Part shown: piece after piece, positions 1-6,547 of the stretch | How positions within the stretch are numbered: the stretch's first letter is position 1 | Layout of the letters: every line of letters begins with the position of its first letter | NCBI GenBank assembly: GCA_900754495.1 | Contig: CAAEDC010000051.1 | Coordinates: 1-18,763, forward strand | From: Eggerthellaceae bacterium | GTDB lineage: Bacteria > Actinomycetota > Coriobacteriia > Coriobacteriales > Eggerthellaceae | Direction of reading: 5' to 3' | DNA: 18,763 nucleotides | Position numbers and translations under genes: made by a program | The notes under the pieces: generated by a model | What the model was told of the DNA's origin: nothing | Seen by the model: the letters and a program-made list of their open reading frames with translations, nothing else | The model's database searches: none

Positions 1-162
1 GCCGTTTCAGTTCCAGATCGTTGTTTTCGCCCGCTGAGCTGGGCCTATGCCGGAATCTCTCCCACAGAAACCACCGAAGAGCCTGATTTTACCTCAGACG
101 CGGTAGGCAATGCCAGCGGCGCCGACGCGCTCGGAGCGCTGCGCCTGCCGAGCACTGACTGA
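1..162 (+). CDS. C-terminal fragment of an unidentified upstream gene (partial)
   Basis: Reading frame 1 is open from the window edge to a TGA at 160-162, giving 53 residues that end in ...ALRLPSTD. The other two plus frames are closed by stops within about the first 90 bases. The composition (several Glu/Asp, Pro, Thr, Ser) looks like an ordinary soluble C-terminal tail and not like the Arg-rich shadows seen elsewhere. I recognise no domain. The gene runs toward the minus-strand VOC gene, so the two converge with 50 bp between their stops. It could be a chance open frame, since the fragment is short. Confidence 0.45.
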   Translation, partial: AVSVPDRCFRPLSWAYAGISPTETTEEPDFTSDAVGNASGADALGALRLPSTD

Positions 163-212
163 GAGGGGACCTTGCCGGGCCCGCTCCGGTCAGGCGGCGC
201 AGGGTGGCGTCG

Positions 213-674
213 CTACAGAGCGCCCAAGTCGTCTTGGACCACCTCGAAGCGCTCGCCGTTGATGCCGCGGAAGAACATGATCTTGAGGTTGAGGCCCGCG
301 GGTCCGAACTCGGTGAACGTCGCGGCGTCCTCCTGCGCGAGCGGTCGGTCGAACTCGAGCGTGGTGGCGAAGGGGCCCGCCTCGATGGCGATGTCCAGCT
401 CGCCCAGCCTGGCCGCGAACGCCTCGATGTCGTCCACGCGCATCGCGATGTGGTTCTGCGTGCGCGCCGCCGCGTCGACGGTCGACTTGTCCTCCTGCTC
501 GAGCAGCTCGAGCACCACATCCTCGCCGGCTTTTATCCACGCCATCTTGAGCGGCTTGTCGCCCTCCATGGCGTTGGCGCGGAACAGCACGCGGAAGCCC
601 AGGTCCTCGTACCAGCGGACGGTTTCGTCGATATCGTGGCAGTACACGCCGCCGTGGTGCATGTTCTTAAGCAT
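213..674 (-). CDS. VOC family (glyoxalase/bleomycin-resistance fold) protein
   Basis: A 153-residue protein of the vicinal-oxygen-chelate superfamily, which uses a divalent metal for lyase, dioxygenase or isomerase chemistry or binds small ligands. The N-terminal half starts MLKNMHHGGVYCHDIDETVR and runs on as WYEDLGF, a standard first beta-alpha-beta module. The second half begins at QNHIAMRVDDIEAF. Candidate metal ligands sit at the usual family places: His6 or His7, Glu56 (VLELLEQ), His75 and Glu144 (GERFEVVQ). The length is normal for a two-module glyoxalase I-like protein. The start at 674 follows a purine-rich AAGGGGGA ribosome site; the open frame extends further upstream but only as low-quality Arg/Ala-rich sequence. 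It is transcribed divergently from the molybdoenzyme operon across 459 bp, so a functional link is possible but unproven. The substrate is unknown; lactoylglutathione or methylmalonyl-CoA epimerase-type activity cannot be told apart here. Confidence 0.88.
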   Translation of the reverse strand: MLKNMHHGGVYCHDIDETVRWYEDLGFRVLFRANAMEGDKPLKMAWIKAGEDVVLELLEQEDKSTVDAAARTQNHIAMRVDDIEAFAARLGELDIAIEAGPFATTLEFDRPLAQEDAATFTEFGPAGLNLKIMFFRGINGERFEVVQDDLGAL

Positions 675-718
675 GGAGATCCCCCTTCGACTCGGAGCTG
701 CGATGCGCCGTGCGCCCG

Positions 719-895
719 AAACCGCAGGTGAGCGTATGGCGCCACCATTGAGGATAGCCGCGCTGCGCGACGCCGTGCAATACGGCGGGCGGCAAAGCTT
801 CGCGCTATTGCGGTTTGACGCCGGAAACGGGAATACCGCCCGGCCGGTAGACGGCGCATGTTGCGGTTTGAACGGCGAAGCGCAACACGGCGGGC
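719..895 (+). repeat. Repeated TGCGGTTT and GCAAYACGGCGGGC elements upstream of the molybdoenzyme operon
   Basis: The 11-mer TTGCGGTTTGA occurs at 808-818 and again at 861-871, 53 bp apart (about five helical turns). A related CTGCGGTTT lies on the minus strand at 719-727. A second element, GCAAYACGGCGGGC, occurs at 777-790 and 882-895. Around them are short inverted repeats: GCAATA with TATTGC, and TGTTGCG with CGCAACA. The rest of the 459 bp between 674 and 1134 shows no gene I can support. These look like candidate regulator sites serving the divergent VOC and molybdoenzyme genes; that role is inference. Confidence 0.5.
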
Positions 896-912
896 CGATG
901 CTCGAGCGGCCC

Positions 913-941
913 TTGCGGGGGTCGGTGGCGCTCGATATGTT
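913..941 (+). promoter_or_regulatory. Candidate promoter of the molybdoenzyme operon
   Basis: TTGCGG at 913-918 and TATGTT at 936-941 are separated by exactly 17 bp, a sigma70/SigA-like arrangement. The -35 hexamer is the same as that of the hicA promoter on the other strand near 12100. It lies 52 bp after the TTGCGG at 861 and 105 bp after the one at 808. Transcription would start near 948, leaving a leader of about 185 nt before the GTG at 1134. Confidence 0.4.
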
Positions 942-1133
942 GAAACCTGATGAGCCGTCTTCCGCCGCTGAAAAAAGGGGGATGCGTGCGGATGAGGGAC
1001 GGTGCGGGGATGCGCGGCGCGCAGGCAGGATGCCATGCAGCGCCCGTCTGCGTGCCGACGACGGATCGTCGTTCCCCGGGGTTTCATGCCGGCGGCATCC
1101 TGCGCGCCGGCCAGACGAGAGAGGGAGGTCACA

Positions 1134-3623
1134 GTGGACAAGCAGAAGATTGTCGATGAGCTGTCCGAACGCCACGAGGGGGTGCACTACACCTACACCA
1201 CATGCGTGAACAACGGATGCTGGGATGCGAGCTGCATCATGAAGGTGGGCGTGAAGGACAACAAGGTCGTCTCGATCGAGCCCGATGACTCCGTCAATCC
1301 CAACAGCGGCCGCGAGGACGTCTCCGACGAGGCGCTGGCCCAGGGCATGATCCAGATGCGCGGCTGCCCGATGGGCCATGCGTGGCGCCAGGAGCTGTAC
1401 GCCGAGGACCGCGTGCTGCACCCGATGAAGCGCGTGGGCGGCCGTGGCGCCGGCAACGGCCACTTCGAGCAGATCAGCTGGGAGGAGGCGCTCGACACCA
1501 TCGCGGAGAAGATGAAGGAGGTCTCCGAGAAATACGGCGAAGCCTCCATCGCGTACTGCCAGTACTCCGCGTTCGAGCACTCCGACCTGCCGCTATGGCC
1601 GTGGCTCAAGGGCGCGCTCGCCACGTGGGGCGACCACTCCACGTCGGGCGGCCATGCGGGCGAGGAGTTCTTCGCCGGCGTCGATCTGGTCGACATCATG
1701 TTCAAGGGCACGAGCCAGTCGTATCCCGGCTTCGAGGCGCCCGACCTGCTCAACAGCGACCTTATCGTGCTGTGGGGCTTCGATCCTCTGGTGGGTTGGT
1801 TCGGCGCGGTGCCGTACTACATGAAGATCGCCAAGGAACGCGGCTGCAAGGTCATCTGCATCGAGCCGCGCTACACCGTGTCTGCCGAGGTCCTGGCGGA
1901 TCAGTGGATCCCCATCCGCCCCGGCACCGACATGGCGATGATGCTCGCGGTCGCCTACATCCTCTACACCGAGGATCTGTACGATCACGCCTTCGTCGAC
2001 GAGTACGTCGAGCCCGAGGGCTTCGAGACGTGGCGCAAGTACGTCGTCGGCGAGGTTGACGGCCAGCCGAAGGATCCCGAGTGGGCAGCGCCCCTGACGG
2101 GCGTCCCCGCCGAGACCATCCGCGAGTTCGCGCGCCTGTATGGCACCTCCAAGGCCGTGCATCTGCAGGTGCACTATTCGGTGTCCAAGCGCAACCTGGG
2201 CGACTACGCCGGCGCCGCCGCCATGCTTCTGCAGGCGATGACCGGCAACATCGCGCGTCCGGGCGGCTGCGAGACGGGCTGCTGCCTGGTGACGCTGCCG
2301 CACATCGTTCCGCCGTCGCTTGACTGGGGCCGCGCTCCGGTCGAGTACATGCCGCCGATCGTGTGCAACAACAACAAGATCACCGAGGCCATCTACTGCC
2401 GTCCGCTCTACGATTCGGGCGAGATGCCCGAAGAGGAGTATCGTCGCCGCATCGGATGCCCGCCGGGCGCGCCTCTGCCCAACATCCATATGATCATCAT
2501 GGACAACAACTACGTGAACAACCAGCACAACGTCAACAAGCGTATGCGCGGTTACGCGTCCATGGACTTCAGCTGGGGCTGGCAGTGGCATATGGACCAG
2601 CCGTCGATCGAGTTCCTCGACATCGTGCTGCCCGCGCCCATCCACCAGTTCGAGACGATGGACACCTACTTCTTCGGCAACGAGCGCTTCTTCCTGGGCC
2701 CGTGCGGCATGCGCAACTACTTCGTGTACTGCGATCAGGCCGTCGACCCGCCCGAGGAGGTCCGCCCGAAGGAATGGGTGTGGATGCAGATCGCCAAGCG
2801 CCTGGGCATCGGCGAGAAGTACAGCTCGATCCTGTGCAAGTACGACGACCCCAAGGAGTTCACCGAGGCCGTCAAGGGCATCTACCGCAAGGGCTACGAG
2901 GAATGGGCCCGCGACGACTACGGCATGCTGGCGGCAGCCGGCATCGTGGCGCCGCCGTGGGAGGAGTTCGTCAAGCATCCCATCATCCGCGTTCCCATCG
3001 ACGAGCCGTTCTACCCGTTCAAGAACTGCATCGAGCAGGGCATCAGCCCCTTCATCACGCCGTCGGGCAAGTTCGAGTTCGACTCCAACTACATCAAGCA
3101 GAATCCGCTGCCCGAGACCAAGTACGCCGGCGAGTTCGAGACCTACCCGGTCTGGCAGCCCAGCTACCAGGACGTCCCTGCCAACGACAGCTACTACCAT
3201 CCCAAGACGGGCGAGTTCCCGCTGTCGCTGGTGACGCCGGTCACGTCGTACCGCCAGCATTCGTCCAACGACAAGAACCCCTGGATGCGCGACGACGTGT
3301 ACCAGCACCGCGTGTGGATCAGCGCCGCCGACGCCGTCCCGCGCGGTATCAAGGACGGCGACATGTGCGTGGTCTACAACGAGTACGGCGAGGTGCACAT
3401 CCCCGCGTTCGTCACGTCGCGCACCATCCCGGGCACGGTGTCCATCCACCACGGCTCGTGGTACCGCCCCGACACCGAAAAGAAGTCCATCAAGATGCCC
3501 TACGGCGTTGACGAGGGAGGCAACTGCAACCTCCTGATCGGCGACACGCACCTGCCCCATATCGTGGGCGCGCTGCTCACCGCCGGTCTCGTTCAGGTCA
3601 AGAAGCTTGGAGGCGATCAATAA
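1134..3623 (+). CDS. Molybdopterin-dependent oxidoreductase, catalytic subunit (DMSO reductase family; catechol-dehydroxylase-like context)
   Basis: An 829-residue bis-MGD molybdenum enzyme. Cys24, Cys29, Cys34 and Cys78 (RGCPMGHAW) are the likely ligands of the N-terminal [4Fe-4S] cluster. HPMKRVGGRG and FEQISWEEAL (residues 96-120) are family hallmarks. GDHSTSGGHAGEEF (166-179) matches the region that carries the Mo ligand in DmsA-type enzymes, making Ser169 the candidate ligand. The C-terminal dinucleotide-binding domain covers roughly residues 690-820 and ends with SIHHGSWYRPD and GGNCNLL. No Tat signal precedes the cluster, so the enzyme should be cytoplasmic. The GTG start is chosen because GGGAGG (1123-1128) lies 5 nt ahead and homology-like sequence begins here; upstream in-frame ATGs at 1002, 1035 and 1086 would add an Arg/Ala-rich tail. 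The stop overlaps the next start (TAATG). Pairing with an Fe-S subunit and an MFS carrier, without a membrane anchor, is the layout I recall for gut catechol dehydroxylases. The substrate is not determinable; a soluble DMSO-type reductase remains possible. Confidence 0.93.
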   Translation: MDKQKIVDELSERHEGVHYTYTTCVNNGCWDASCIMKVGVKDNKVVSIEPDDSVNPNSGREDVSDEALAQGMIQMRGCPMGHAWRQELYAEDRVLHPMKRVGGRGAGNGHFEQISWEEALDTIAEKMKEVSEKYGEASIAYCQYSAFEHSDLPLWPWLKGALATWGDHSTSGGHAGEEFFAGVDLVDIMFKGTSQSYPGFEAPDLLNSDLIVLWGFDPLVGWFGAVPYYMKIAKERGCKVICIEPRYTVSAEVLADQWIPIRPGTDMAMMLAVAYILYTEDLYDHAFVDEYVEPEGFETWRKYVVGEVDGQPKDPEWAAPLTGVPAETIREFARLYGTSKAVHLQVHYSVSKRNLGDYAGAAAMLLQAMTGNIARPGGCETGCCLVTLPHIVPPSLDWGRAPVEYMPPIVCNNNKITEAIYCRPLYDSGEMPEEEYRRRIGCPPGAPLPNIHMIIMDNNYVNNQHNVNKRMRGYASMDFSWGWQWHMDQPSIEFLDIVLPAPIHQFETMDTYFFGNERFFLGPCGMRNYFVYCDQAVDPPEEVRPKEWVWMQIAKRLGIGEKYSSILCKYDDPKEFTEAVKGIYRKGYEEWARDDYGMLAAAGIVAPPWEEFVKHPIIRVPIDEPFYPFKNCIEQGISPFITPSGKFEFDSNYIKQNPLPETKYAGEFETYPVWQPSYQDVPANDSYYHPKTGEFPLSLVTPVTSYRQHSSNDKNPWMRDDVYQHRVWISAADAVPRGIKDGDMCVVYNEYGEVHIPAFVTSRTIPGTVSIHHGSWYRPDTEKKSIKMPYGVDEGGNCNLLIGDTHLPHIVGALLTAGLVQVKKLGGDQ

Positions 3624-4360
3624 TGGTTCAGTACGGATTCTTCTTCGACCAATCCCGTTGCTACGGGTGCCAGGCGTGCTCCATCGCCTGCAAGGACTGG
3701 AACGACATCGCCCCCGGTCCCGAGAAGTGGATGTGCGTCTACGAGTGGGAGACCGGCACGTTCCCCACGCCGCGCCTGCATGAGCTCGCGTTCTCGTGCG
3801 GCCATTGCGAGGACCCCGCGTGCGTGAAGGCATGCGCCCATGGGGCGATCTTCAAGGACGACGAGTACGGCGCGGTCCTGATCGACCAGGACAAGTGCCA
3901 GGGCGACCGCAACTGCTTCGCGGCGTGCCCCTACGGCGCCATCAAGTTCGCGAGCGACGATCCGGGCACCAAGGCCAGCAAGTGCACGATGTGCATCGAC
4001 CGTTTGGAGAAGGGCCAGATGCCGCTGTGCGTCGAGTCGTGCCCGATGCGCGCGCTGGACTTCGGTCCCATCGAGGAGCTGCGCGCCAAGTACGGCGACT
4101 GCGCCCAGCTGGCCGACATGCCGGCTCCGGTGACCAAGCCCGCCTGGGTCGCCAAGCCGCAGGAGGAGAAAAAGCAGCTCATCCCCTTTGACGTCGACGA
4201 GGCGATCCGCTTGAGCATGCAGCGCGGAGAGCTGCCGGCGGTGTACAAAAACGAAGCGGACCTCACTCCCGAGGAAGGCGTGATCAGACGCAACAAGCTG
4301 ATCATGAAGAACGCCACCGTCGCAGAGGTGATGGCCAACACGACCAACAACCAAGGCTAG
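3623..4360 (+). CDS. 4Fe-4S dicluster ferredoxin-like electron-transfer subunit (DmsB/NrfC type)
   Basis: A 245-residue partner that should pass electrons to the molybdoenzyme through a chain of four Fe-S clusters. Four Cys groups are visible: CYGCQACSIAC (13-23), CGHCEDPACVKAC (59-71), CQGDRNCFAAC (92-102) and CTMC...CVESC (121-140). In the third group the second Cys is replaced by Asp95 (codon 3905-3907), the position where NarH has Trp and binds a [3Fe-4S] cluster. There is no signal peptide or membrane segment. The tail of about 95 residues is charged and lacks Cys. The start ATG at 3623-3625 shares its A with the TAA stop of the catalytic subunit, so translation is probably coupled; GGAGG just upstream serves as ribosome site. 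There is no DmsC/NrfD gene nearby, so electrons must come from a soluble donor or from a membrane component encoded elsewhere. Confidence 0.93.
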   Translation: MVQYGFFFDQSRCYGCQACSIACKDWNDIAPGPEKWMCVYEWETGTFPTPRLHELAFSCGHCEDPACVKACAHGAIFKDDEYGAVLIDQDKCQGDRNCFAACPYGAIKFASDDPGTKASKCTMCIDRLEKGQMPLCVESCPMRALDFGPIEELRAKYGDCAQLADMPAPVTKPAWVAKPQEEKKQLIPFDVDEAIRLSMQRGELPAVYKNEADLTPEEGVIRRNKLIMKNATVAEVMANTTNNQG

Positions 4361-4364
4361 GCCA

Positions 4365-4392
4365 GTTGCGGCGGTTTGCCAGCCGCCGCAAC
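4365..4392 (+). repeat. Perfect 10 bp inverted repeat directly after the Fe-S subunit gene
   Basis: GTTGCGGCGG (4365-4374) and CCGCCGCAAC (4383-4392) pair perfectly around an 8 nt loop, starting 4 nt after the stop codon. There is no U-tract, so it is not a classical intrinsic terminator. It could stabilise the upstream mRNA or reduce read-through into the transporter gene. Confidence 0.6.
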
Positions 4393-4445
4393 CGCTCGAC
4401 GCTGCGGCCGCCTGGGGGCACCCCGCCTCGTGGCGATCGCGAAAC

Positions 4446-4526
4446 GTCCTGCGCAGACGAGCTGCGCAGGACGCGCCCGAGCGGGCGCATAGGAGGGGGT
4501 CGGACAAGCCGGAGGGCTTGCCCGAC
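4446..4526 (+). repeat. Array of three consecutive hairpins in the leader of the MFS gene
   Basis: Three inverted repeats lie in a row: GTCCTGCGCAG with CTGCGCAGGAC (4446-4456/4462-4472, perfect), GCGCCC with GGGCGC (4473-4478/4483-4488, perfect) and GTCGGACAAGCC with GGCTTGCCCGAC (4499-4510/4515-4526, one mismatch). A further GC-rich one, CCCGCCCG with CGGGCGGG, lies at 4628-4644. Together with the hairpin at 4365 they occupy much of the 326 bp between the Fe-S and MFS genes. This stretch contains no gene I can support. A structured leader regulating transporter expression is one reading; mRNA processing between the two parts of the operon is another. Confidence 0.55.
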
Positions 4527-4686
4527 ACGTGCCGAAGCACGCTTCGCCTCCGCGATCCTCGCGATTCGGGACACCCCAGGCGCCCTCGCTGGCGTTGGGA
4601 TCGGCCTGAGAAAAAACGCTTCGGAGACCCGCCCGCCGGGCGGGGTGGGTCGTCGCATCCGAAATAGGGGAAAGGAGGGGTTTCGT

Positions 4687-5898
4687 ATGGAGGAGACCAA
4701 GGAGAGACGCTATGGCAGCTGGATGCTCATCGCGGTGTGCCTGCTGCTGTTCGGCACCGCCATAGCGTCCACGCAATACAAAGTGCCGGTGATCATGTCC
4801 AACCTCATGGAGATGTTCGGCATGGATTCGGGCAGCTCGTCGTGGCTGATGTCGATCTTCACGTTCGCCGGCATCGTGCTGGCGCTGCCGACCGGCGCTC
4901 TCGCCAAGAAGATCGGGCCGAAAAACGTGCTCGTCATCGCCGCAGTGGTGATGGTGATCGGCTCGCTTATCGGCGCGTTCTCGAGCGACGGCATGATGCT
5001 CATCGTGTCGCGCGGCATCGAGGGCGTCGCTTTCATCTTCGTGACCATCTGCGGCCCCCTTTGCGTTCAGAAGTACGTCGCGCCCGACAAGATCGGCTCG
5101 GCGACGGGCATCTGGGCGCTGTGGGTGTGCCTGGGCTCGGTGGTGGGCGGCACGCTGACGCCGTCGCTGTTCTCCGCGACCGGCTTCGTGGGCGTGTGGG
5201 TCATCTACGCGGTGTGCGTCGCCATCTTCGCCGTGCTGATGTTCCTGTGCGTCAAGTTCCCGGGCGGCGCCGAGGAGGAGCGTGCGATCGCCGCCGAGGA
5301 GGCGGCTGCGCAGGCGGGTCAGGGCAAGGCGAGCTATGCCGAACTGCTCAAGCCCAACTTCTTGCTGTTCCTGCTGGCGTTTTTGGCGTTCAACATGGTG
5401 CTGCTGGCGGTTCTGTCGTTCGGCCCCACCTGGATGCAGGTCCAGGGCATCGATCCGACGATGTCGGGCTTCATCAGCACGCTGCCCATGCTGCTCGCGG
5501 TGATCTCGTCTCCGCTGTTCGGCAACTTGATCGACCGGTTCGGCCGCTGCAAGCCGCTGCTCATCATCGCCATGTTGTCGATGGGCCCTTGCGCCTACCT
5601 GATGCTCACCGGCACGGGCGCGATGCTGTGGGTCGGCGCCGTGCTCATGGGCCTGGTCGGCCTGGGCTGCCCGGTCGTGTGCTTGACCGCGCTCAACCCG
5701 ATCGTTGGCAAACCCGAACTGGCTTCCATCAGCATGGGCGTGCTGATGCTGGTCCAGAGCCTGGGCCAGTTCCTGGGCACCTTCGTCTCGCCGATGCTTC
5801 TGGGCGCCGGCGGCGACCAGTGGATGACGCTCGGCATCGCCATGCTCGTGATCGGCCTTGCGGGTACGGGCATCGCTGCCGTATGCAAGTTCAAGTAG
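4687..5898 (+). CDS. MFS transporter associated with the molybdoenzyme
   Basis: A 403-residue major facilitator superfamily permease with about 12 hydrophobic segments. The first begins right after a short charged N-terminus (MEETKERRYGSWMLIAVCLL). The family loop between helices 2 and 3 is seen as GALAKKIGPKNVL, with a second copy, GNLIDRFGRCKPLL, after the central loop. The central cytoplasmic loop (about residues 197-220) is Ala/Glu-rich. The length is typical. The start is fixed by an excellent ribosome site, AAAGGAGG at 4673-4680, 6 nt before the ATG; the open frame upstream is only GC-rich leader. Its position after the molybdoenzyme and Fe-S genes suggests that it imports the enzyme's substrate or exports its product. 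It is CynX/NarK-like in general appearance, but substrate specificity cannot be inferred. It may be co-transcribed with 1134-4360 or have its own promoter in the leader. Confidence 0.92.
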   Translation: MEETKERRYGSWMLIAVCLLLFGTAIASTQYKVPVIMSNLMEMFGMDSGSSSWLMSIFTFAGIVLALPTGALAKKIGPKNVLVIAAVVMVIGSLIGAFSSDGMMLIVSRGIEGVAFIFVTICGPLCVQKYVAPDKIGSATGIWALWVCLGSVVGGTLTPSLFSATGFVGVWVIYAVCVAIFAVLMFLCVKFPGGAEEERAIAAEEAAAQAGQGKASYAELLKPNFLLFLLAFLAFNMVLLAVLSFGPTWMQVQGIDPTMSGFISTLPMLLAVISSPLFGNLIDRFGRCKPLLIIAMLSMGPCAYLMLTGTGAMLWVGAVLMGLVGLGCPVVCLTALNPIVGKPELASISMGVLMLVQSLGQFLGTFVSPMLLGAGGDQWMTLGIAMLVIGLAGTGIAAVCKFK

Positions 5899-5910
5899 GC
5901 CAAGGATGGC

Positions 5911-6005
5911 GCCTGGGCTGACGGTCGAGGCGTAGCGTCCGGAGCCGACGGTCCAAGACGCAGCCTGGACTGGCAAGTCGAGGCAAAGCCCGAAGCCGAC
6001 GCCCG
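5911..6005 (+). repeat. Imperfect tandem duplication of about 50 bp
   Basis: The segment starting GCCTGGGCTGACGGTCGAGG at 5911 recurs 52 bp later at 5963 as GCCTGGACTGGCAAGTCGAGG-like sequence, with several substitutions and one indel. Both copies contain AAGCCGACG- or GAGCCGACG-type ends. It lies between the MFS stop and the terminator in a gene-free stretch (5899-6547). No function is apparent. Confidence 0.4.
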
Positions 6006-6060
6006 CGGTTGAAAGGCCGACGCCGACAGGCAAGGGCGGAACAATCTGGCATGTTCTCTC

Positions 6061-6098
6061 AGCGGGACCTCCGGCATCGTCAGAGGTCCCGCTGTTTT
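6061..6098 (+). terminator. Intrinsic terminator of the molybdoenzyme/MFS unit
   Basis: AGCGGGACCTC (6061-6071) and GAGGTCCCGCT (6083-6093) form a perfect 11 bp stem with an 11 nt loop, followed by GTTTT. It lies 163 bp after the MFS stop codon and is the first convincing terminator downstream of the operon. Confidence 0.85.
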
Positions 6099-6164
6099 GA
6101 GGACGACGCCGGAAGGCCGTCGGGGCCGAAAGGCGAGCTGTCGACAAACGAATCGCTTGCGCGC

Positions 6165-6322
6165 AAACTGGAAACCGGTACTGGAATCCAGTTTCAGCGG
6201 CGTTTTTCAAGCAGACGTGTGGTTTCTGCCGGTTTGGGGACGAAATATCGGCCTTCAAACCGGCAGAAACCACACGTCTGCGTCGTATGAGGCTTTCGAA
6301 CTGGAAACCGGTACCGGTTTCC
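6165..6322. repeat. Composite palindromic element with a perfect 26 bp inverted repeat
   Basis: The core is a perfect inverted repeat with 26 bp arms at 6211-6236 and 6256-6281 and a 19 nt spacer. It is flanked on each side by a related palindrome: 6165-6194 (arms AAACTGGA and TCCAGTTT, centre near ACCGGTAC) and 6303-6322 (GGAAACCGGTACCGGTTTCC, perfectly self-complementary). The flanks share the 15-mer ACTGGAAACCGGTAC as direct repeats. There is no U-tract and no reading frame of note. The arrangement resembles REP/BIME-type repeats or a small MITE. The remainder of 5899-6547 shows only the terminator, the tandem repeat and the promoter of the next gene. Confidence 0.75.
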
Positions 6323-6470
6323 GTTTTCGGTCGTCGTCTTAGCCGGGCGTTGGTGCCGGCTGCGTTCTTCATTGGGGTCCGGTCGCGCGCGGATGCCCTG
6401 CCTGCAATACGCCTGCCGAGGGGATCGACCGCGGTGGTTGCGCGTGCGGGCGGTTGGACGAGCGTAGGGG

Positions 6471-6476
6471 TATAAT
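6471..6476 (+). promoter_or_regulatory. Candidate -10 element for the AGCS transporter gene
   Basis: A perfect TATAAT preceded by a G-run lies 72 bp before the ATG at 6548. No -35 hexamer is recognisable at the usual distance. The predicted leader contains a 6 bp hairpin (GCCCGA at 6495-6500 with TCGGGC at 6505-6510). Confidence 0.5.
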
Positions 6477-6547
6477 CATCCAATTATGCATATGGCCCGA
6501 AAGATCGGGCAGGAGAGGGAACAAGGCAGGAAACAAGGGAATCCGCC

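Noticed and set aside
65..74. CAGAAACCAC shared with an arm of the 26 bp inverted repeat (6264-6273)
   Set aside because: It is a 10-mer within a plausible coding frame, without the rest of the palindromic unit; it could easily be chance.
982..1209. Possible small leader ORF starting at 982 after a GGGGG run
   Set aside because: The G-run abuts the ATG with no proper spacing, and the product is Arg/Cys-rich and overlaps the molybdoenzyme start in another frame.
675..1580. Upstream extension of the VOC frame on the minus strand (455 aa in total)
   Set aside because: The extension is Arg/Ala-rich, overlaps the true molybdoenzyme gene antisense, and the family-like protein with its ribosome site begins at 674. 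Long open frames on the opposite strand are a by-product of high GC.
1593..3833. 746 aa open frame antisense to the molybdoenzyme gene
   Set aside because: It is His/Val/Arg/Asp-rich shadow sequence without a recognisable domain, fully antisense to a clear coding gene.
1134..4360. Assignment as a respiratory DMSO or TMAO reductase (dmsAB)
   Set aside because: No Tat signal and no dmsC-like anchor follow, and an MFS carrier takes that place. The family resemblance is real, but the specific name is not supported.
5896..6012. Amber read-through extension of the MFS transporter
   Set aside because: The 37 open codons after TAG fit chance in high-GC DNA; no pyrrolysine-type context or conserved extension can be shown.
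4357..6483. 708 aa open frame on the minus strand across the MFS gene and the repeat region
   Set aside because: It is a shadow of the MFS gene with extreme His/Arg/Gln content. It also runs through the inverted repeats and terminator, which a real gene would not.
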